Source of the DNA: Bacteroidales bacterium UBA6207
GTDB lineage: Bacteria > Bacteroidota > Bacteroidia > Bacteroidales > F082
NCBI GenBank assembly: GCA_002421995.1
Contig: DISP01000036.1
Location: 1 to 8,933, forward strand
DNA length: 8,933 nt
Direction of reading: 5' to 3'
The translations under genes and the position numbers were made by a program. The notes below the pieces were generated by a model. It made no database searches. It was given only the letters and a program-made list of their open reading frames with translations, and was not told the origin of the DNA. Positions 1 to 6,676 of the stretch are shown here, one piece after another (the first letter of the stretch is position 1; each line of letters opens with the position of its first letter).

Positions 1-675
1 CGCGCAAAAGTTGTGGTGTTTTCAACAGGCGACGAGCTCACTGAACCTGAAAACAAGCCCGGCAACGGAAAGATCAGAAACAGCAACAGCAGTCAGCTTA
101 TTGAGCAGATCAGATCAACCGGAGCCGATGTCAGCTATGGAGGCATCATACCTGATGAGCCTGAAACAACCTATAAGATGATCACAAATGCTGTTTCAGG
201 CAATGATCTGGTCATTCTTTCGGGAGGAATATCCATGGGTGACTTTGACTACATCCCGGAATTGTTAACATCCTTAGGTTTTGAGATCAGCTTCAGGTCT
301 ATAGCTGTTCAACCCGGAAAACCAAGTGTTTTTGCCCGTTCGCACAATTGCTTTATTCTTGGCTTACCCGGCAACCCGGTTTCAAGCTTCAACATTTTTG
401 AACTGCTTGGAAAACCATTTTTATACAGGCTTATGGGACATCATTTTGAGGTACCGCTTGTGAGAATGCCGTTGGCCGAAACATACACCAGAAAGGCAAT
501 CAACCGGCTTGCTTTTGTGCCGGCAACCATAAACAAAGAAGGCAAAGTTTGCCCGGTCAGCTATCATGGATCAGCGCATATCAACGCCCTGACTGATGCG
601 CAGGTGTTATTCAGCGTGCCGCTTGGAATTGAACGTATTGCAGAAGGAGACCTTGTTGATGTTAGATTCATTTAA
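1..675 (+). CDS. moeA: Molybdopterin molybdenumtransferase MoeA, C-terminal part (5' truncated)
   Basis: MoeA inserts molybdate into adenylylated molybdopterin, the last step of molybdenum cofactor synthesis, in the cytoplasm. The frame is open from base 1 and ends with TAA at 673-675, so the N-terminal part lies outside the window; the GTG codons at 13 and 16 are internal, not starts. What remains is the molybdopterin-binding domain, with the signature SGGISMGDFDY at 220-252 (the E. coli counterpart is SGGVSVGEADY) and LPGNPVS at 364-384. The C-terminal MoeA domain follows, from about 460. The gene overlaps moaA by 17 nt, which fits translational coupling in a cofactor operon. A paralogue acting on tungsten cannot be excluded. 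The family assignment is secure. Confidence 0.95.
   Translation, partial: RAKVVVFSTGDELTEPENKPGNGKIRNSNSSQLIEQIRSTGADVSYGGIIPDEPETTYKMITNAVSGNDLVILSGGISMGDFDYIPELLTSLGFEISFRSIAVQPGKPSVFARSHNCFILGLPGNPVSSFNIFELLGKPFLYRLMGHHFEVPLVRMPLAETYTRKAINRLAFVPATINKEGKVCPVSYHGSAHINALTDAQVLFSVPLGIERIAEGDLVDVRFI
644..649 (+). promoter_or_regulatory. Ribosome binding site of moaA
   Basis: AAGGAG lies inside the 3' end of moeA, 9 nt upstream of the ATG at 659. It decides the moaA start. The alternative upstream start at 596 would add about 21 residues with no similarity to MoaA, whereas 659 gives the usual short lead-in before the cysteine motif. Confidence 0.75.
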
Positions 676-1459
676 CCGTCCAATAACCTATCTAAGGGTT
701 TCTGTTACTGATCGTTGCAACCTGCGTTGTATGTATTGCATGCCTGAATGCGGCATTGAAAATCTTCCTCATGATGCGATATTATCATTTGAAGAAATTC
801 TTGAGACCATCCGGTTTGCGGCAAAAAACGGTGTGAATAAAGTTAGAATAACCGGCGGAGAACCCCTGGTGAGAAAAGGAATTGTGAATCTTGTCAGAGA
901 AATTGCAGGCATACCTGAAATTAAAGATCTCGGCATGACAACAAATGGTATTTTGCTTTCGCGTTTTGCGTCTGAACTCAAAGAGGCAGGATTGAAAAGG
1001 GTAAATATCAGTCTTGACACCACTGATCCGGAACGTTACAGAACCATCACGCGGCTTGGTGATATCAATGAAGTTTTTGCCGGTATCGCTGCCGCCAAAG
1101 CCGCCGGCATGGAGCCCATCAAGATAAACTGTGTTGTGAAAAAGAATGCTGACGAGCCCGATGCCCGGTTGGTAAAAGCATATTGTAAAGAAAATGGACT
1201 TCAGGCCAGGTTTATCAAAGAAATGAACCTTGAAACCGGCCAGTTTTCTGTAGTCGAAGGAGGCGATGGCGGGCATTGTGCCAGCTGCAACCGCATGAGA
1301 CTCACTGCCAACGGCGATTTAAAACCATGTCTTTTCACTGATTTGGCCTACAATATCCGGCAAATGGGCATTGAAGACGCTTACTTAGCCGCCATTCAAA
1401 ACAAGCCGGCATGTGGTTCTATCAATCAAAAAAATCAGTTCTCGAATATCGGAGGTTGA
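659..1459 (+). CDS. moaA: GTP 3',8-cyclase MoaA, short form (radical SAM)
   Basis: MoaA converts GTP to 3',8-cyclo-7,8-dihydro-GTP, the first step of molybdopterin synthesis, together with MoaC. With the start at 659 the protein has 266 residues; typical MoaA is about 330. The radical-SAM motif CX3CX2C is C20/C24/C27, preceded by R13 in the place of a GTP-contacting arginine. GGEP is at 66-69. The second iron-sulfur motif CX2CX13C is C207/C210/C224, with the substrate-binding N-R-x-R at 211-214. The protein ends in the conserved Gly-Gly tail. The shortening falls between RFIKEMN (184-190) and C207, where E. coli MoaA has about 45-50 more residues. The frame is intact, so this is a compact variant rather than a pseudogene. 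A related radical-SAM enzyme with another substrate is possible, but the moeA overlap supports a cofactor role. Confidence 0.88.
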   Translation: MLDSFNRPITYLRVSVTDRCNLRCMYCMPECGIENLPHDAILSFEEILETIRFAAKNGVNKVRITGGEPLVRKGIVNLVREIAGIPEIKDLGMTTNGILLSRFASELKEAGLKRVNISLDTTDPERYRTITRLGDINEVFAGIAAAKAAGMEPIKINCVVKKNADEPDARLVKAYCKENGLQARFIKEMNLETGQFSVVEGGDGGHCASCNRMRLTANGDLKPCLFTDLAYNIRQMGIEDAYLAAIQNKPACGSINQKNQFSNIGG

Positions 1460-1503
1460 ATTAATAATTGACCCTATAATATTGATTTCTATAAGTTTAC
1501 AAA

Positions 1504-2379
1504 ATGAAAGTAATCGTTAGTAAAAAACACAATTATCCAAAATACGGGCATATCCATACCATTCTGAATTTCACCTCGTTTCTGTCGCCGGAGAGGCGCG
1601 TTGATGTTTGGCTGCCTGAAGATTACAATACTGACATACCACATGCTGTGCTGTATATGCATGATGGACAAAATTTGTTTAATCCTGCACTCGGCTTTCA
1701 TGGCCAGATATGGGCAGTTGATAATGCAATTCAAGCATTACTCTATCAAAACAGTATAAAACCAACAATTATTGTCGGCATATGGAATACACCGCTGCGC
1801 TATCAGGAATACCTTCCCGCACCTGCTTTCAACCTGTTGCCAGCTGACTACAAACTACATCTTAAGGGCGAACACAATAACCCGGATCTTGAGCCGCTTA
1901 GTGATAGCTACCTCGCATTTATCGTTAAAGAACTGAAACCTTATATTGACAAAAACTATTCAACCCTGCGCGGCCCGGAAGACACAGTGATTATGGGTTC
2001 GAGCATGGGAGGACTCATTTCAGCTTATGCACTGGCTTGTTATCCGCAGGTATTTGGAGGTGCCGGCTGTTTGAGCACCCACTGGCCTTTAAGTCTGCAC
2101 GAACAAAACGACCTGAATTTCTCAAACCCCTATATTCATTGGCTCGAAAAGAATCTTCCCAAGGCAGGAAAGCACAATTTGTATTTCGATTTTGGCACAG
2201 AAACCATTGACAAACCTTATGAATTACACCAGCAACAAATAGATCAGCTTATGAAAAAACTGGGTTATACTGAAGGAGAAAACTGGATAACGGTAAAAGA
2301 TGAGGGTGCAGCACACAATGAAGAAGCATGGCGAAACAGGGTGCATTTACCAATTGAGTTTCTGCTTAGAAAACGCTGA
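1504..2379 (+). CDS. Alpha/beta-hydrolase of the putative esterase (esterase D / Fes-like) family
   Basis: The 291-residue protein has the fold signatures of the putative esterase family (Pfam Esterase), which includes S-formylglutathione hydrolase, enterochelin esterase and feruloyl esterases. HDGQNLF at 53-59 is the typical oxyanion-side motif. The nucleophile elbow is GSSMGG at 165-170, with S167 as the catalytic serine. H271 in GAAHNEEAW is the likely catalytic histidine, and the acid is D229, E233 or D236 in the segment FDFGTETID. No signal peptide or membrane segment is visible, so it is probably cytoplasmic. The substrate cannot be told from sequence. It starts 44 nt after moaA without a visible Shine-Dalgarno sequence and may be read through from the moe/moa operon. 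The ATG at 1504 is the first good start and leaves a full-length domain. Confidence 0.85.
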   Translation: MKVIVSKKHNYPKYGHIHTILNFTSFLSPERRVDVWLPEDYNTDIPHAVLYMHDGQNLFNPALGFHGQIWAVDNAIQALLYQNSIKPTIIVGIWNTPLRYQEYLPAPAFNLLPADYKLHLKGEHNNPDLEPLSDSYLAFIVKELKPYIDKNYSTLRGPEDTVIMGSSMGGLISAYALACYPQVFGGAGCLSTHWPLSLHEQNDLNFSNPYIHWLEKNLPKAGKHNLYFDFGTETIDKPYELHQQQIDQLMKKLGYTEGENWITVKDEGAAHNEEAWRNRVHLPIEFLLRKR

Positions 2380-2569
2380 AAACGCGAATTTTCAACAATT
2401 TGATTCAAAATAATCGAACTCATATTCATAACCGAAACTTAACAGATCAGAGCAGAAATACAGACTTAGACCTCGAACAGCTTAACAACGAATTCATATT
2501 TTATTGTAAATCAATGAATAATAATTTTTCATTGGTTAGCAAGATAAAATTATCTTTATGCAAACATCT

Positions 2570-2582
2570 TAACCTAAGGTTA
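2570..2582. promoter_or_regulatory. 13-bp perfect palindrome, candidate operator
   Basis: TAACCT-A-AGGTTA is a perfect inverted repeat (6+1+6). It lies about 20 bp upstream of the TATATTTG box, in the place where a Bacteroidota -33 element would be. A further GGTTA half-site lies at 2534-2538, 44 bp upstream of the GGTTA at 2578-2582. The position suggests binding of a dimeric regulator, possibly the HTH protein encoded two genes downstream. That link is inference only. Confidence 0.35.
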
Positions 2583-2602
2583 TTCCCTAAGAATTTTTAA
2601 TT

Positions 2603-2610
2603 TATATTTG
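2603..2610 (+). promoter_or_regulatory. Candidate -7 element (TAnnTTTG) of the phosphate operon
   Basis: TATATTTG matches the Bacteroidota primary-sigma -7 consensus TAnnTTTG at every fixed position. No matching TTTG is found at the -33 distance; a palindrome occupies that place, which would suit an activator-dependent promoter. Transcription would begin within about 10 nt downstream, giving a very short leader that still contains the ribosome binding site. Confidence 0.45.
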
Positions 2611-2619
2611 ACCCGTAAA

Positions 2620-2625
2620 AAGGAG
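2620..2625 (+). promoter_or_regulatory. Ribosome binding site of the DUF47 gene
   Basis: AAGGAG with a 7-nt spacer to the ATG at 2633. It is the strongest Shine-Dalgarno in the phosphate region; the next three genes have weak or no such sequence, so the first gene is marked for independent initiation. Confidence 0.7.
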
Positions 2626-2632
2626 TCAAGTA

Positions 2633-3280
2633 ATGTTTAGTTTTCGCCATGCAAACAGTTCGATTCAGCTTATTGACGGCTTTATTGATCATATTGACAA
2701 AGGGATTATTATCTTTAAAGAGGGAGTTTTCAACTACCTTGACGGCAATAACAGTAGTTTTTTAGATAATTTGCGAACCCTTTCTTCGCTTGAAACTGAA
2801 GCCGATATTATTCGGAGAAAAGTAGAAAATATACTTTACACCCAGTCACTCATGCCACAATTACGTGGCGACATCATGCGTCTGCTCGAAGAGCTTGACA
2901 ACCTCATTGACCTTGCAAAAAAGAATCTATATCAGTTTGATGTTGAGATTCCGTTCATACCCGGCGAATTGCATCAGGATATGAAAAAACTTACCGAGCT
3001 TGCTGTGGCTGCATGCGAATCTGTGCTGCCGGCTGCCAGGTCATATTTTCGCGAACCCGATAAGGTCAAGGAGAAACTCCACAGAGCCTATCTCTTTGAA
3101 AAGGAAGCCGACAAGCTTGCTGACTCAATAAAAAGGAGGGTGTTTCGCGATATGCCAAATCTCAAGCTTAGCGAGAAATTTCATCTCAGGTATTTTACAC
3201 TTCATATAGAAACAATTTCAGATGCTGCCGAAAAAGCCGCTGATCTTATTGGCATCATTGCCATAAAGCGCAACATTTAA
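2633..3280 (+). CDS. PhoU-like DUF47 family protein (Pit accessory protein)
   Basis: The 215-residue, largely helical protein belongs to the DUF47/PhoU-like family (often annotated TIGR00153), whose genes usually sit beside pit genes, as in the orfA-pit operon of Sinorhizobium meliloti. Two related metal-binding motifs typical of PhoU-like folds are visible: ETEAD at 54-58 and EKEAD at 156-160, each at the same place in one of the two three-helix halves. It has no signal peptide or membrane segment and should act on the cytoplasmic face of the transporter, either modulating uptake or passing on phosphate status (family knowledge; the mechanism is poorly defined). It is the first gene of the run, 30 nt before the PiT gene, and its length is normal for the family. 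The PiT partner here carries a DNA-binding domain, so this protein may also influence that activity (inference). Confidence 0.9.
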   Translation: MFSFRHANSSIQLIDGFIDHIDKGIIIFKEGVFNYLDGNNSSFLDNLRTLSSLETEADIIRRKVENILYTQSLMPQLRGDIMRLLEELDNLIDLAKKNLYQFDVEIPFIPGELHQDMKKLTELAVAACESVLPAARSYFREPDKVKEKLHRAYLFEKEADKLADSIKRRVFRDMPNLKLSEKFHLRYFTLHIETISDAAEKAADLIGIIAIKRNI

Positions 3281-3310
3281 CACCTATTTATCAATCGTAA
3301 AAACGGCAGA

Positions 3311-5059
3311 ATGCTTTTTCTTATCTACATTTCAAGCGGGTTGTTTTTGGGTTGGTCATTGGGTGCCAATGATGCTGCCAATGTTTTTGGCAGTGCAGTA
3401 GGTTCAAAGATGGTGAGATTCAGGCAAGCTGCCCTGATTGCAAGCGTTTTTGTAATTCTTGGCGCAGTTTTTCAAGGCAAAGGCGGTGCCGAAACACTTA
3501 ATGCACTTGGCGCTGTTGATGCCCTTGCCGGTGGCTTTACAGTTTCATTGACAGCCGGCTTGACTGTGATGCTGATGACGCGGAAAGCTTTGCCTGTCTC
3601 GACCAGTCAGGCTATCGTTGGTTCAATTATGGGATGGGTGCTTTTTACCGGAAACAAACCGGACATTTCTGTTCTTATAAAGATCATCAGCACCTGGGTG
3701 AGTGGACCAATTTTAGGGATGTTTTTCTCCGGACTGCTTTATTTTCTGCTTCGGAAATTTCTTAAACGAGCCAAAATTCATGTTGTAAAACTCGATACAT
3801 ATATTCGAATCAGCCTGATCCTTACGGGCGCCTTTGGTGCTTATAGCTTGGGAGCCAATAATATCGGTAATGTGATGGGAGTTTTTATGCAATCAGCCCC
3901 TAGAATCAGCATTGATTTTGGACTTTTTATGCTCGATGGTGCACAATTGTTGCTTTTGCTTGGTGGTATTGCCATTGCGGCAGGAATTTTCACTTACAGC
4001 CAAAAGGTCATGCAGACTGTTGGGAATGGACTGCTTTCATTATCTCCCGAAGCTGCCATTGTTGTTGTTTTATCACAGGCACTTGTGCTCTTTATTTTTT
4101 CATCGAGCGAGCTCTCCAACCTGCTCATTCGCATCGGACTCCCTCCTATTCCGCTTGTACCGGTCTCAAGCACACAGGTGGTGGTAGGTGCTGTGCTTGG
4201 CATAGGTCTTGCGAAAGGTTCCAACGAAATCAATTTCAGGGCCTTTGGTCAGATAGCCATTGGTTGGATTGCTACTCCCCTTGTAGCTGGAATTCTTTCA
4301 TTTTTTGCACTATTTTTTGTGCAAAATGTTTTTAATCAGCAAATTACTTCCAAGCAGACAGGAAAAAGCATAATTGAATCAGACTCAATCCATGGTAATA
4401 CCCTGGAATCATTACAACTCGATTTTGTGATTCCTTTTGTTATTCTAACAGTTTTGGTTATTCTGACTGCATTGATCTTTTTCATCATGCGTCAGCAAAG
4501 ACTTCGGTTGAAAGCCGAAAACGAACTCTTAGCGCAGCAAAATCAATACTTCCATGCCCAGCGAACCATCAGTGAATTGGAAATGAAAGCCATTCAATCA
4601 AGGAATGAACTTTTAAACAGTAATCTTGATAAAAAGAGAAAAGAGTTTATAGATATGGCTTTTAATCTCACCGAGCAGCGTTTGTTTTTAGAAGAAATCA
4701 TCACAAGGCTCGAAGAATTGGCGCGATCAGCAGTTGATTCGTCCAACAACAATGATTTGCGCAGCGTCATCGCGTTGATTCGTCAAAAAATGTCATTTTC
4801 AAAAGAAAAAGAAAACTTTTATGGCGAGGTAGAAATGATTCACAAGGACTTCAAAACAAAGTTGGAAACATCGTTTCCCTCACTCACCGAACAAGAAAAA
4901 AAACTTGCAACGTTAATCAGGCTTAATCTCTCAAACAAAGAAATAGCAACCCTTTTGTCAATTTCACCTAAAAGTGTCGAAGTATCACGCCATCGTTTAA
5001 AACGAAAACTTGGTCTGCAGTCCGAAGATAACTTAATGCAATATATCAACAGTATTTAA
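3311..5059 (+). CDS. PiT-family inorganic phosphate transporter fused to coiled coil and LuxR-type HTH domain
   Basis: This 582-residue inner-membrane protein joins two modules in one uninterrupted frame. Residues 1 to about 345 form the PiT (PF01384) transporter with its two inverted repeats: GANDAAN at 18-24 and PVSTSQ at 95-100, then GANNIGN at 181-187 and PVSSTQ at 284-289. A short loop (about 345-370), predicted periplasmic, leads to an extra transmembrane helix at 372-393 followed by basic residues. A long coiled coil spans about 395-490. A GerE/LuxR-type HTH follows at about 522-580, with LTEQEKK at 525-531 and the helix-turn-helix in about 541-566. That tail matches the usual tail of Bacteroidota TPR-membrane-LuxR regulators, so PiT seems to replace the sensor. 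Several residues important in human PiT2 are changed: N184 for the second aspartate, and V48 and V253 for two glutamates. It may transport, sense, or both. The Shine-Dalgarno is weak. Confidence 0.9.
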   Translation: MLFLIYISSGLFLGWSLGANDAANVFGSAVGSKMVRFRQAALIASVFVILGAVFQGKGGAETLNALGAVDALAGGFTVSLTAGLTVMLMTRKALPVSTSQAIVGSIMGWVLFTGNKPDISVLIKIISTWVSGPILGMFFSGLLYFLLRKFLKRAKIHVVKLDTYIRISLILTGAFGAYSLGANNIGNVMGVFMQSAPRISIDFGLFMLDGAQLLLLLGGIAIAAGIFTYSQKVMQTVGNGLLSLSPEAAIVVVLSQALVLFIFSSSELSNLLIRIGLPPIPLVPVSSTQVVVGAVLGIGLAKGSNEINFRAFGQIAIGWIATPLVAGILSFFALFFVQNVFNQQITSKQTGKSIIESDSIHGNTLESLQLDFVIPFVILTVLVILTALIFFIMRQQRLRLKAENELLAQQNQYFHAQRTISELEMKAIQSRNELLNSNLDKKRKEFIDMAFNLTEQRLFLEEIITRLEELARSAVDSSNNNDLRSVIALIRQKMSFSKEKENFYGEVEMIHKDFKTKLETSFPSLTEQEKKLATLIRLNLSNKEIATLLSISPKSVEVSRHRLKRKLGLQSEDNLMQYINSI

Positions 5060-5074
5060 CCTAATTTACCTATT

Positions 5075-6658
5075 ATGAAGAGAATAGTTTTTCTATTTTT
5101 AAGCTGGTTTGTACTTGGACAACTTGCTTTCGGGCAAACCCCACAGCTAACCGGTAAAGTAGTTTCGAGCAATGGTGACAAACCGATAGCCGAAGCAGTA
5201 GTCCGCCTCAAAGGGGCGTTAACAGTAGTGAAAACAGACATTGATGGCAATTTTGCCATTCCTGTTGACACGCAATCCACACAAATTCTTGTTTTGTCCC
5301 ATCCAGATCACGACGACCTGGAGGTTGCTCTCAACGGCCAAAACAATTTGACCATCACCATGACAAGCAATGTCAGGTATAACCAATATGGAGTGCGCGT
5401 AAACCGCAATCCATTGTTTACTGAAGAGCGCAATGGAATCCTTGTGATGGAAAGTCTCAAAGATGATTATAAAATCTGGTTCGATTTTCGTGTTCAGGTG
5501 GATGGTGCCATGTTCTCAAAAGAAACACTTAACCCTATTGGAAACGGCACTTCCATACGCAGGGCACGTTTTGCAGCAAAGGTAGAATTTGCGAAAAACT
5601 GGTACGGCGAAATTGACCTTGATTTTTCAAACTCTGAGCTTGAGTTGAAGGATGCCTATTTGCAATATACCTTTAACAACGGGCTTGAACTGAAAGCAGG
5701 AAATTTCAAAGAAGGATTCTCGATGGAATCAACTACCACTTCACGTTACCTGACATTTATCGAAAGGCCGAATGTTGTTTCTGTTTTTGGACCTTCGAGG
5801 CACATCGGAATTGCCGGTTCCAAGCGGTTTGGCTGGCTTCTGGGTATCGGAGGCATTCATTTCCAGGATATTGGAGGATTGGAAGAGCGCACATTCTCAA
5901 CCGACAACAACAAGGATTTTGGTGTTGACGAAGGGGTTTCGTTCACCGGGAAACTTGTTGCAATGCCACTTTATAAAGACGTAAACAAAGGGTTACACCT
6001 GGGTGTTGCAGGCTCTTACAGAACCCCGAAAACCGATGCAGAAGTCAGAAACACAACAAGATACTCAACACGCTCACTCACATCTATCAATCGCAAAAAG
6101 TACATTGACACAGACCTCATCGGCAATTTTGATCATGCAACAATGGCTGGCTTTGAACTGGCAGCTTATCATAGGAATCTACGCATCCAAGGCGAATATA
6201 TTCTCAATAATGTACACAGATCCAACGACTTACCCACAGAAAAGTTTGATGGCTTTTACGCAATGGGTACATGGTTGATTTTTGGTGGCAAATACAACTA
6301 CAATGTTGAGGAAGGTGAATTTACACAGGTTGCACGCGGTAAAAAATGGGGAGATGTTGAGCTTGCCCTACGTTATGACTACCTTAACCTGAGCAGTTCA
6401 GGAAAAGGAACAATAAGAGGAGGCGCCGGTGAAGGATATACGATCGGGCTTAACTACCATGCCAACAATAACATAAAAATCATGCTTAATTACGCTTACC
6501 TAAACCACGACAGATATGCCAACGGAAAAGGAAAACTGTTTGTCGGACATGATGCAGCAGGCAATCTGACAACCGATCCTAAACTTGTTATTGAAAACGA
6601 TGGACAAGCTGGTGAGGATTTTCACATGATTGCTATTCGCCTCGAAGTTGATTTTTAA
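5075..6658 (+). CDS. OprP/OprO-type phosphate-selective porin with N-terminal carboxypeptidase-regulatory-like domain
   Basis: This 527-residue outer-membrane beta-barrel probably admits phosphate, polyphosphate or other anions. A signal peptide covers 1-20 (hydrophobic core, AFG then Q21). Residues about 25-96 resemble the CarboxypepD_reg-like beta-sandwich that usually precedes SusC-type TonB-dependent receptors, with GKVV (27-30) and the TDIDGNF turn at 54-60. No TonB plug domain follows. From about 135 the sequence follows the Porin_O_P family: TSIRRARFAAKVEF at 159-172, EIDLDF at 179-184, LKDAYLQY at 191-198, and KAGNFKEGFSMES at 207-219. The protein ends in phenylalanine (F527), as expected for barrel insertion. 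It begins 15 nt after the PiT gene with no Shine-Dalgarno, so it is probably cotranscribed. The selectivity is inferred from family and context, not from visible lysine-ladder residues. Confidence 0.88.
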   Translation: MKRIVFLFLSWFVLGQLAFGQTPQLTGKVVSSNGDKPIAEAVVRLKGALTVVKTDIDGNFAIPVDTQSTQILVLSHPDHDDLEVALNGQNNLTITMTSNVRYNQYGVRVNRNPLFTEERNGILVMESLKDDYKIWFDFRVQVDGAMFSKETLNPIGNGTSIRRARFAAKVEFAKNWYGEIDLDFSNSELELKDAYLQYTFNNGLELKAGNFKEGFSMESTTTSRYLTFIERPNVVSVFGPSRHIGIAGSKRFGWLLGIGGIHFQDIGGLEERTFSTDNNKDFGVDEGVSFTGKLVAMPLYKDVNKGLHLGVAGSYRTPKTDAEVRNTTRYSTRSLTSINRKKYIDTDLIGNFDHATMAGFELAAYHRNLRIQGEYILNNVHRSNDLPTEKFDGFYAMGTWLIFGGKYNYNVEEGEFTQVARGKKWGDVELALRYDYLNLSSSGKGTIRGGAGEGYTIGLNYHANNNIKIMLNYAYLNHDRYANGKGKLFVGHDAAGNLTTDPKLVIENDGQAGEDFHMIAIRLEVDF

Positions 6659-6676
6659 CCAAAAAAGAAATATAAA

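Larger units (their letters stand above)
2380..2632. other. Intergenic regulatory region before the phosphate operon
   Basis: This AT-rich 253-nt gap separates the esterase from the DUF47 gene. A TTG-initiated 66-codon frame (2400-2600) crosses it, but I do not accept that as a gene: it is rich in Asn and Leu, has no recognisable domain and no ribosome binding site. The right-hand end holds a palindrome at 2570-2582, a TAnnTTTG box at 2603-2610 and a ribosome binding site at 2620-2625. This is the most likely promoter region for the four genes that follow. Confidence 0.6.

Noticed and set aside
596..658. Upstream start of moaA at 596
   Set aside because: The extra residues resemble no MoaA N-terminus, and the Shine-Dalgarno at 644-649 points to the ATG at 659.
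785..1276. Long reverse-strand frame (163 codons) inside moaA
   Set aside because: It lies wholly opposite a well-supported moaA with intact motifs; its product has no recognisable features. It is a shadow of the coding bias.
1467..1499. ATTG and TAAGTTTA as a promoter for the esterase gene
   Set aside because: The box misses the final G of TAnnTTTG and ends only 4 nt before the ATG, which would make the transcript leaderless; read-through from moaA is simpler.
2377..2394. TGAAAA/TTTTCA hairpin at the esterase stop codon as a terminator
   Set aside because: The 6-bp stem is almost all A-T, with no GC-rich part and no following T-run, so it is too weak to call.
2400..2600. 66-codon frame with TTG start in the gap before the phosphate operon
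   Set aside because: No ribosome binding site, low-complexity Asn/Leu-rich product, no recognisable domain, and it overlaps the probable promoter region.
5056..5064. Second copy of TTAACCTAA (also at 2569-2577) before the porin gene as an internal operator
   Set aside because: It includes the PiT stop codon, lacks the inverted half of the palindrome, and a 9-mer match in AT-rich spacers can arise by chance.
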